A stretch of DNA of 39,031 nt from Pseudomonadota bacterium (GTDB lineage: Bacteria > Myxococcota_A > UBA9042 > GCA-2863065): assembly GCA_005776585.1 (NCBI GenBank), contig SXOX01000273.1:1-39031 (forward strand), read 5' to 3'. Under the pieces are notes generated by a model, which saw nothing but the letters and a program-made list of their open reading frames with translations, was not told the origin of the DNA and searched no databases. Positions within the stretch are counted from its first letter, which is position 1; each line of letters starts with the position of its first letter. This document shows, in pieces, positions 15,455 through 22,232 of the stretch. Position numbers and translations under genes: made by a program.

Positions 15455-17752
15455 ATGGCCGCGGTGCCTGGCTATCAGCTGAGCGTCGCGCCCCCCAACG
15501 GGCGCAAGTTCACTGGCAAGCGCCACAAATATGATGTCCTGCACCGGATTCCGAGCAAGATTGGCGGCGTGGGCGTCCACCTCCTCATCCGGACCTTCGA
15601 CGCGGTCGCCATGAAGACCTGCACCCAGCAATCACAGGCGGCGGTCCCGGAGGCGGAGGCCAAGGTCCTCGTCGATACCGTTGCCGTGCTCAGCGGCGCG
15701 TCGACCGAGGCCAAGATCCCTGGAATCGGACCGCTACGTCGGACGCCGGTGATGTCGGCGCTCCGTTGGATCGCGGCGTGGAAGTGGCGATACGTTCTGG
15801 GTCACCACGTTTGGGACGAGAACGGCGCGCTCGTCGATGTGACCGACGATCTGCAGAATGCACTCTACGACGTGGCCAACGGCACGGTCCCTGCCGACGA
15901 CGCCCCGCCGGGTCCTGCGACGCCGCGCGAGCGCCCTATTCTCCTGCTCCCGCCAGGCGTCTGCGTCGTGCATTCGCTCTTCGTGCCGCCCGGCGTCTCC
16001 CTGGAGGGGGAAGGCATCGGGGCCTCCTTCATCGTCGCCGGCCGGTCGCTGGGCGATGGCAGTGCGCTCCCCCTGCTGACCCTGGGCCAGGGATTTGGCG
16101 TGGAGTCGCGATGGGACGAGGCCAGGCTCACGCGCTTGTCGCTCGTCGGAGCCATCGAGAGATGCAAGCCTGTCACCACGTTGATTGCGTGTGGGTCGCA
16201 GCGCAGACAGCGGCTCGATCTCGAGCACGTCGGGCTGGCGGGCTGCCTGGGAGACGCCATCGTCCTTGGCGAGGGTGACGTGTCGGCGTGGCTCGATGGG
16301 GTCCGTTTCGAGAGCATCGGCGGCTTCGCGATCCGGCTTGGAGACCCAGTGTCGACCGCCACGGCGGCTCCAACGGCCACCGCCTTGAAGCCAGACGCCA
16401 TCGGCGCGTCGAAGACGCCGGTGAGTCCAGCTCCGCCCCAGCCCAGTCCGGCGAGAATCCAGACGCTGCCTAGCCGACGCGTCAGCGGCCTGGCAGAACG
16501 CGACACGGTCCTCACACATGTCCCGAACCCGCCCGCCGTCGGGCTCGAGGCCGCTGTCGACCTCCCTTCGACGCTCACGCTTAGCCACTTCAGCTGGGTC
16601 TCGGACTCTTACTTCTGGGACACACTGCCGGCCGGCGCCGCCGACTGGCTGCACAGCATCGATCCGGTCGCGTGGAACGCCGTCCGGACCGCCGACCTCG
16701 GCAACCCGACCCGCTTTTTTGGTCAGGGACTCCTCTTCGCCAAAGAAGCGCCCGACCTGCACGTGACGCTCGAACATGGCTGGCTCAAGACCAACACATT
16801 CCTGCTCGGCGAGCGCGCGCTGGTCGACGTGTCACCAAGATCCGGCTCGCTCGTCTCGGTCGATGTCCACAACGTGCACGGCAGCATCCACGCGGGGGAC
16901 AACGTCGCGTTCGTGCGCGGCGAAGAGGGGCGCGTGGCGGTCGACTCGCTGAATGTGGGCATTGTGCGACTGGCCGAGGTCTTCCGTGCGGAGTTTGCCG
17001 CCGGCAGTGCGCCGACGGCCTCCCGACCGGTCCCGAACGGCAGCGTCCCGGGCTCCACGGTGGGGCTGGCCATGAGTCGCGCGCCCGCTTCCAGCGCGCT
17101 CGGGCTCCAGGGGCGCACGATCGAGATCCGTGACTGGGAGGTCAACGAGACGACCGGCCTGCCGAGTCCGCTGCCGACCGACCGCAAGCGCTACCGGCAC
17201 GGCGACGTGATCTTCAACGCCCGGTATAGCAAGGGCCAGCCGCTGGGCTGGGTGATCATGCATCCGGATGCCGACACGTGGATGTCGAAGCACGTGACTG
17301 GGAGCCCAGTGCCGCCCCTGCTGCGTGACGTCCGGACGAACGGCTGGCTCCAGTTCGGCGGGAGTCCGCACGCAGTGGTTATTCTGGCCAAGGCCGACTC
17401 GAAATGGGGAAAGTCGATCCCTGCGGTCGAAATTGTACCCGGCAAGATCGAGTTCTATGCTCTCGCCGACCTCGTCGGCGCACCATTGCAGATCGGGGAT
17501 AGCGTGTGTTTGACTGTCGGTGGCCTGCACGTCGCTGGGAGCATAAAGGGGTTCTCGAAGCCATCCCAGCTCGGCCTCCCCTACTCCGGTATCGCCGACA
17601 TCGCGGTGGTTTGCCTGGCGATGTCGGACGTCGAATTTGAAAACTCGCTACCCGCACCATACGTCGGGGGCACGGCGGTCGCCATGTTAGGTCCGTGTCC
17701 GGCAGTGCTGGTGCCCCGGCAGCCCACGCTCAGGGCACTGGCGAAGGGCTAG
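15455..17752 (+). CDS. Large beta-helix (pectate-lyase-fold-like) protein of unknown function
   Basis: The product is 765 residues from the ATG at 15455; a TTG nine bases earlier is also possible and no good ribosome-binding site is seen. There is no signal peptide or lipobox. After a short N-terminal region, residues of the type LLLPPGVCVVHSLFVPPGVS, LEGEGIGASFIVAG, LTRLSLVGAIERC, LDLEHVGLAGCLGDAIVLGE and VRFESIGGFAIRLGD give the recurring short hydrophobic strands of a right-handed beta-helix like those of pectate lyases or phage tailspikes. A Pro/Ala-rich linker (about 310-345) separates a second beta-rich half. No catalytic residues can be assigned. It starts downstream of the rearranged DUF4143/PHM-remnant area and is followed by the tandem paralogues. 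Confidence 0.65.
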   Translation: MAAVPGYQLSVAPPNGRKFTGKRHKYDVLHRIPSKIGGVGVHLLIRTFDAVAMKTCTQQSQAAVPEAEAKVLVDTVAVLSGASTEAKIPGIGPLRRTPVMSALRWIAAWKWRYVLGHHVWDENGALVDVTDDLQNALYDVANGTVPADDAPPGPATPRERPILLLPPGVCVVHSLFVPPGVSLEGEGIGASFIVAGRSLGDGSALPLLTLGQGFGVESRWDEARLTRLSLVGAIERCKPVTTLIACGSQRRQRLDLEHVGLAGCLGDAIVLGEGDVSAWLDGVRFESIGGFAIRLGDPVSTATAAPTATALKPDAIGASKTPVSPAPPQPSPARIQTLPSRRVSGLAERDTVLTHVPNPPAVGLEAAVDLPSTLTLSHFSWVSDSYFWDTLPAGAADWLHSIDPVAWNAVRTADLGNPTRFFGQGLLFAKEAPDLHVTLEHGWLKTNTFLLGERALVDVSPRSGSLVSVDVHNVHGSIHAGDNVAFVRGEEGRVAVDSLNVGIVRLAEVFRAEFAAGSAPTASRPVPNGSVPGSTVGLAMSRAPASSALGLQGRTIEIRDWEVNETTGLPSPLPTDRKRYRHGDVIFNARYSKGQPLGWVIMHPDADTWMSKHVTGSPVPPLLRDVRTNGWLQFGGSPHAVVILAKADSKWGKSIPAVEIVPGKIEFYALADLVGAPLQIGDSVCLTVGGLHVAGSIKGFSKPSQLGLPYSGIADIAVVCLAMSDVEFENSLPAPYVGGTAVAMLGPCPAVLVPRQPTLRALAKG

Positions 17753-17758
17753 CCCCCC

Positions 17759-18691
17759 ATGGCCATCGAATCAACGCGCATGACGGGGTCGGCCGCAGTT
17801 GCATGCGCGCTGTGGATGATGGCCGACGCGACCACATCTGGCGCGGCCAGGGTCTTGGCGAGCGCTCGCCTGGCGGCAGAGGCACCCGACGCACCGTTTC
17901 GAGCGTGGTTCATCAGCGAAACCGGGGCTGCACGTGCCGTTGGCGTGCCCGCCGACGATCTCTCCGCGGACGGCAGCGTCGTCGGTGGGACGGAGAGTGG
18001 AATCGGATGGCTCAACTTCTCGAGACTCGGGGATGACGTCGTTTCCACCGTCGATGACTCAGCCATTGGCCCTGGTGGGTTTGCGGCGCTTCCGGTGATT
18101 CGAGGCAACACCGCCGCAATGCTCGTGACAAGAGACACGTCGCCGTCGTCGTTCGCAACGATGGCGTATTTCGCGACAGTGGGACAGCTCGCCGCCACAC
18201 CGACCTGTGAAGTCCAGACTGCGTCATTGCCCAGATTCAGCAGCGCCGCCATCACTGACGACGCACACATTCTGCGGGCCATGACGGAGACCGATGGTTC
18301 GGGTCCCACGGCATGGACGGTCATTCGTGCGCCGTTCGATGGACCATGCGGCAGGGTTGGTCAATTCGAACTTGTGCTGCACGAGTCCGTCGTTGATCTG
18401 GCACCCTGGAACGATGGAGACGTGTTGCTCTTGATCAGGCGTCAGGGGTCACAGGAGCACTCCGGAAGGGTCCTGTCGATGACAGAAGCTGGGGTCATCT
18501 CCGAGGTAGCCCAGCCATTCCACCCAGCCTGGGGCCCACCCACATTCGTCAAGACGCACTTGAAGAGCATTTACATTGGCTTCGACGGCAACACAGGGAT
18601 CACGCTGACGCGCCTTGATGGGGACCTGCAGCCTTTGACGTTGTGCCTATCGCGGGCCAACAGCGGACTTGCGCTCGAGCCGGGCACATGA
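17759..18691 (+). CDS. Exported protein of unknown function, paralogue A
   Basis: The product is 310 residues. The N-terminus (MTGSAAVACALWMMADAT region) resembles a short export signal. The body has beta-rich stretches such as WTVIRAPFDGPCGRVG, VVDLAPWNDGDVLLLIRRQ, GRVLSMTEAG and IYIGFDGNTGITLTRLDGDL, consistent with beta-propeller blades, plus four conserved Cys. Family unknown. The next gene is a clear tandem duplicate; the stop of this gene overlaps its ATG (ATGA at 18688-18691). The start could instead be an ATG 21 bases downstream. Confidence 0.7.
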   Translation: MAIESTRMTGSAAVACALWMMADATTSGAARVLASARLAAEAPDAPFRAWFISETGAARAVGVPADDLSADGSVVGGTESGIGWLNFSRLGDDVVSTVDDSAIGPGGFAALPVIRGNTAAMLVTRDTSPSSFATMAYFATVGQLAATPTCEVQTASLPRFSSAAITDDAHILRAMTETDGSGPTAWTVIRAPFDGPCGRVGQFELVLHESVVDLAPWNDGDVLLLIRRQGSQEHSGRVLSMTEAGVISEVAQPFHPAWGPPTFVKTHLKSIYIGFDGNTGITLTRLDGDLQPLTLCLSRANSGLALEPGT

Positions 18692-19650
18692 GAGCTGGGA
18701 TGCGCTGGCGAAGGGGTAGTGCCGCGCCGATGGGTTCAGCTCGTTTGGCAGCAACGGCAGCAATTGCCTACGCTCTGTGGATCATGGCCGACACCAGCCC
18801 ATCCCGCGCAGCTCAAGTCTTGACGTGGGGTTAATTGAAAGCTGAACCGACCGATGCTTCGTTTCGAGTCTGGTTCATCGATGAAGCAGGAATTGCACGG
18901 GCCGTCGGCGAGTGGGCAGACGACCTCTCTGCAGGCGGCCGAGTCGTAGGCGTCGGCGCGGGAGAAACCGGACGGTTCAACTTCTCGATGCTCGGCGACG
19001 ATATCACATCTCACGTGGACGATTCGATCATCGGCACCGACAAGTCTGCGAGATCTCCAGCCATCCGAGGCAATATTGCTGCGGGGACCGCGATACGGCA
19101 GATGTCACAGTCAGTATTCGCGGCACTGTCGTATTTCGCTACCGTGGGACAGTCTGTCGTCTCGGCCACGTGTGAGGTCCAAACAACGTCGTTGCCCAGG
19201 TTCAGCAGCGCCACGATCTCCGAAGACGCTCACGTACTGTGGGCCATGACTGACGCCGACGGTTCGGGACCCACGGAATGGACCGTCATCCGTGCGCCGC
19301 TCGAAGGGCCCTGCGCAAGGGTTGGCAAGGTCGGACTCCTTCAGTCTGAGCGTGTCCTGGATCTGGCGCCGCGGGACGACGGAAGCGTGCTGCTATTGAT
19401 CGAGCGACTGTGGTCAGAGGAGCAGTCTGGAAGGGTCCTGTCGATGTCGGAAGCAGGGGCCGTCTCCGAGGTGGCCAAACCATTCCACTCGGCCTGGGGG
19501 TCACCCACGTTCATCAAGACTCACCTGGACACCGTGTACATCGGCTTTGACGGCAATCCTGACATCACGCTGACTCGCCTTGACGAGGATCTGCACCCCC
19601 TCACATCGTGCCTCGCGTGGGTCACAACTGGACTCGGAGTCGAGCCATGA
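18688..19650 (+). pseudogene. Paralogue B, interrupted by an in-frame TAA
   Basis: Both parts of paralogue A are matched in one continuous frame: AAIAYALWIMAD-T-PSRAAQVL corresponds to AAVACALWMMAD-T-SGAARVL, and after a TAA at 18832-18834 the body resumes with FRVWFIDEAGIARAVGEWAD (A: FRAWFISETGAARAVGVPAD), later WTVIRAPLEGPCARVG and VYIGFDGNPDITLTRLDEDL. The nonsense codon separates the signal-like segment from the body. The only starts after it are a TTG at 18835 or later codons, which would give a 271-residue protein without export signal. The body shows no further disruption, so the nonsense mutation is recent, or the stop is a sequencing error, or the short form is used. Confidence 0.65.
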
Positions 19651-20660
19651 CAATCCGCACGTGTAGCTCTGCCCGCCGCCCCTACCAGTCAACCCGCAGG
19701 AGTGCACGATCGACTGGGGCTTGGACACGCCACCGGGCACCGACTGGGCCGGGCTCGCACGCCTGGCGTACCTCGGTAGCGGCGGCAACGTCCAGATTCG
19801 TGGCACGGACGGGAAACCGCTGCCGATCCCCGGGGACTATACCCAGTGCTCGGGAGGCCTCGTCTTTATCCCACCCGACGTCCTCCTCTGCGGTCGTAGG
19901 ACCGGTGAAACGACCCTTCATGATGGCCCCCGTAGGCGAGAAGTTCTGCAACGAAGACCGAACCAGCGACCATCCCATGCCCGGCACAGTCGCGATACCT
20001 GAGAGCATCGACTTCCTCGACGGCACGTTCTACTTTGCGCAGAGAGGGTGCACGGAGGCAGCACACTTGGACCCTCCGGTTACCGTTGACTGGAGTGAGG
20101 TAACTCTCCCGCTCGTGTGGGCGAAGCCGTTGCTGCAGCACCCGGTTTGTCCCGGGGCCACGTGCTCGAACACATGCAAGCCGTACGGCGAGGTCGGCGG
20201 CCCGTGCCAAGGCCGCGTGAAAGACCTCGTCATGCTGTCGGCAACGCGCGCCCTCGTCTCGACCCAGGAGAAGACGACCGACCTCATCCGCAAGGCGCTC
20301 GTCTACGAGGCCGGCAAGGCGCCCGTGCCATTCATCCAGACGCCGGTGCCCGCCGACGAGAAGATCGTCTCGCTGCATCGGGGGCGCGACGGGCTCATCT
20401 GGACGCTCTGGCAGGACGTCGATTGGAAGAAGCGCCGCAGCCGGGCGCGGGCCTACGACACGAGCGGCAAGGAGCTGAAGGTCCGACCGTGGGTGCCCGG
20501 CTTCGGCGCCCGCCTCGATGCGACCGTCGGTGGCGACGTCTACATCGCTTGCCACATGGGCCCGATCTACTGGGTGCGCGCCAAGGACGACGCGGTCATC
20601 CCGCTTCCGGATACGTTGAACAAGGGCAACTTCATCGGGCAGCTGGTGGTCGCGGAGTAG
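19647..20660 (+). pseudogene. Frameshifted repeat (propeller-like) protein gene
   Basis: The coding pattern is split across frames. Frame 2 reads LCPPPLPVNPQECTIDWGLD, then GTDWAGLARLAYLGSGGNVQ and CSGGLVFIPPDVLLCG up to about 19892, then turns Arg-rich. Frame 3 becomes protein-like from there: VKRPFMMAPVGEKFCNEDR, later VKDLVMLSATRALVSTQEKT, GRDGLIWTLWQDVDW, GGDVYIACHMGPIYWVRAKD and the end QLVVAE. One surplus base near 19890-19897 explains the switch. At the 5' end an ATG at 19647 overlaps the previous stop, but a TAG at 19664-19666 blocks frame 2, so the N-terminus is damaged or missing. The Cys-rich, beta-rich pattern suggests a secreted propeller-like protein; function unknown. Confidence 0.6.
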
Positions 20661-20677
20661 GCATGGTCCCGTCACGG
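20646..20677 (+). repeat. 32-bp repeat, copy 2 (matches 13703-13734)
   Basis: This copy covers the final codons and TAG of the frameshifted repeat-protein gene and 17 bases beyond. Those trailing bases match the 3' end of the intact DUF4143 gene at 13729-13734. Three mismatches in 32 bases. Confidence 0.75.
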
Positions 20678-20710
20678 CGGATGGACGCAGGGTGTGTGTG
20701 CAGACGGCTG
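20664..20710 (-). pseudogene. Scrap of a DUF4143 ATPase gene
   Basis: Next to the last bases of a DUF4143-like 3' end (TGGTCCCGTCACGG) lies ATGGACGCAGGGTGTG (20681-20696), identical to 14202-14217 inside the intact DUF4143 gene, followed by a shared GCAGACG. On the minus strand it reads C-T-H-T-L-R-P-S, against VCHTLRPF in the intact protein. The two pieces lie about 470 bases apart in the intact gene, so a copy has suffered a large internal deletion. Nothing else is recognisable in 20711-20760. Confidence 0.5.
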
Positions 20711-20760
20711 TGCGACCGTTCGCGGCACGAGCTTCGCTGGCGCCAACCCTGTGGCGCAAC

Positions 20761-21168
20761 TCACGCGAATGGATTGACGACACGCACGCCGCCAAACCTC
20801 CTGCCGGCCTGCAGATCCTCGGAGTAGAGGACGTCGCAGCCGGCGAGCTGAGCCGCGCGGATGACGAGAGCGTCCCAGAAGGACACGGAGTCGAGCCGGT
20901 TGAGGTCTACGGCCGCGAGCACCAGAGAAGGACTCACGGTCACGACGTCGAAGGTCAGGTACACCTCGATACGCGCGCGGGCAGCGGCTCCATCGAGCTT
21001 CAGCTTCCTCCTCGCGTTGACGTAGAACTCCTGCAACACCTGAGTCGAGACGACGCCGGTACGCTCCGACATCGAGCGGCGCAAGAGATCGCGGGCAATT
21101 TCGGTCTTCGCTCCGGCGTCGCCATCGTCGGCGTACAGCAGAATATTGGAGTCGAAGAAGACGCTCAC
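20761..21168 (-). CDS. VapC-type PIN-domain toxin (module 2)
   Basis: The product is 135 residues. MSVFFDSNILLYADDGD has the first Asp (D6); STQVLQEFYVNARRK has the Glu; SFWDALVIRAAQLAGCDVLY has the third acidic residue; YSEDLQAGRRFGGVRVVNPF is the typical C-terminal strand of this PIN subgroup. Predicted RNase toxin. The GTG start overlaps the antitoxin stop (GTGA, 21165-21168). The subgroup, ending SEDLQ-G-RFG-V-V-NPF, is the same as that of module 3 at 21779 and differs from module 1. Confidence 0.9.
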   Translation of the reverse strand: MSVFFDSNILLYADDGDAGAKTEIARDLLRRSMSERTGVVSTQVLQEFYVNARRKLKLDGAAARARIEVYLTFDVVTVSPSLVLAAVDLNRLDSVSFWDALVIRAAQLAGCDVLYSEDLQAGRRFGGVRVVNPFA

Positions 21169-21404
21169 TTCAGCCGGTCCTCATACGCATCGTCCCGCCG
21201 GATGCGCACGCCCCCGGAGCGGCCGGTGGACGACGCCCACAACTCGTCGAGGACCTGCGCGCGAGCCGCGCCGTTGTGAACACCCGTCTCGGCCTCGAGG
21301 AGGTCACGCACGAGCTGATTCAGGCTCTTGCCGCGGCCCGCAGCAACGGCCCGTGCCCGCTCCGCCAGGGCTTCATCGATAGAGAGGGTCAGGTTCATGT
21401 TCAC
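21165..21404 (-). CDS. Ribbon-helix-helix-like antitoxin (VapB role, module 2)
   Basis: The product is 79 residues. MNLTLSIDEALAERARAVAA followed by GKSLNQLVRDLLEAETG is the strand-helix-helix pattern of ribbon-helix-helix DNA-binding antitoxins; the charged tail (GGVRIRRDDAYEDRLK) is the toxin-wrapping end. The start may be the GTG at 21404 or the ATG at 21398. It is co-translated with the PIN toxin downstream. Confidence 0.85.
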   Translation of the reverse strand: MNMNLTLSIDEALAERARAVAAGRGKSLNQLVRDLLEAETGVHNGAARAQVLDELWASSTGRSGGVRIRRDDAYEDRLK

Positions 21405-21419
21405 AGGTTACGTGCGCGC

Positions 21420-21512
21420 ATGGCCCGCGTCAATTGGCAGATGCACGCCAAGGACGACGCGGCCATCCCACTGCCCGATACGTTGAACAAGGGCGGCTTC
21501 ATCGGACGGCAG
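21420..21512 (+). pseudogene. 3'-end remnant of a paralogue of the propeller-like gene
   Basis: The translation HAKDDAAIPLPDTLNKGGFI matches RAKDDAVIPLPDTLNKGNFI at the end of the frameshifted gene at 19647-20660; 53 of 60 bases agree. Only this tail is present. It sits upstream of the third toxin-antitoxin pair, so toxin-antitoxin module 2 lies between two copies of the same gene end. Confidence 0.7.
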
Positions 21513-21560
21513 GCGTTGACGTGTACACGACGCTCGTGTACGGTCCGCGAGGGAGGACCG

Positions 21561-21782
21561 ATGCTGCAAAATGTCACTTTCTCCGCGCACCCGACTGCCA
21601 TCGCGAGCGCGCGCGCCAAGGCCCAGGCTGAGGGTCGCACGTTGAATGAGGTCTTTAGAAGCTGGCTCGAGGCCTACGTCTCTTCCGAGTCCCGGGCCGC
21701 TCGCTTCGATGAGGTCATGGCGTCACTTTCGCATATCACGGCCGGCCGACACTTCACGCGTGACGAAGCGAACGAGCGATGA
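21561..21782 (+). CDS. Small antitoxin (VapB role, module 3)
   Basis: The product is 73 residues. The N-terminal strand MLQNVTFSAHPTAIASARAKA, then GRTLNEVFRSWLEAYV, suggests a ribbon-helix-helix fold; a charged C-terminal tail (HFTRDEANER) follows. The ATG at 21561 has a GGGAGG ribosome-binding site at about 21551-21556. An in-frame extension upstream runs through the gene remnant and is not the start. The stop overlaps the PIN toxin's ATG (ATGA, 21779-21782). Confidence 0.8.
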   Translation: MLQNVTFSAHPTAIASARAKAQAEGRTLNEVFRSWLEAYVSSESRAARFDEVMASLSHITAGRHFTRDEANER

Positions 21783-22207
21783 CGCTGGCGTTCATCGATA
21801 CCAATGTTCTGGTGTATTCCTTCGATGGCACCGCGCCCGACAAGCAGGCGCGGGCGCTCGCCTTGATTCGCGACGCCTTGCGCTCCGGCACGGGCCGCAT
21901 CTCGGCGCAGGTCATTCACGAGTTCACCAACGTCGCGATGCGCAAGTTCAGCCGGCCACTGACTGCGGCAGAACTCGGCACCTATCTGGATGCGGTTCTG
22001 TTTCCGATGTGCCAGGTCCCGTGGACGGAGGCGCTCGTACGCGATGCGCTCTCGCTCGCGGCAAGCCGGAACGTGTCCTGGTACGACGCGCTCATCGTCG
22101 CCGGCGCACGCGCGAGCGACTGTGCGACACTCTGGTCGGAGGACCTGCAGGACGGCGCCCGGTTTGGACCGGTGCGGGTGCGGAACCCCTTCCGGGCCGA
22201 GGAATAG
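21779..22207 (+). CDS. VapC-type PIN-domain toxin (module 3)
   Basis: The product is 142 residues. MTLAFIDTNVLVYSFDG has the catalytic Asp (D7), SAQVIHEFTNVAMRK the Glu, SWYDALIVAGARASDC the third acidic residue, and LWSEDLQDGARFGPVRVRNP the C-terminal strand typical of this PIN subgroup. Predicted RNase toxin, co-translated with the antitoxin just upstream. It ends 25 bp from the convergent metH gene, at the boundary between the accessory region and a core-metabolism operon. Confidence 0.9.
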   Translation: MTLAFIDTNVLVYSFDGTAPDKQARALALIRDALRSGTGRISAQVIHEFTNVAMRKFSRPLTAAELGTYLDAVLFPMCQVPWTEALVRDALSLAASRNVSWYDALIVAGARASDCATLWSEDLQDGARFGPVRVRNPFRAEE

Positions 22208-22232
22208 AGGTCGAGGGAGTGCGGCGACTCGG

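Noticed and set aside
15352..15534. 60-residue frame just upstream of the beta-helix gene
   Set aside because: Arg/Ala-rich, overlaps the clearer frame, and lacks a ribosome-binding site or motif.
15206..15631. 141-residue minus-strand frame upstream of the DUF4143 gene
   Set aside because: Overlaps the start of the beta-helix gene and the PHM remnant, has no recognisable motif, and its composition is shadow-like.
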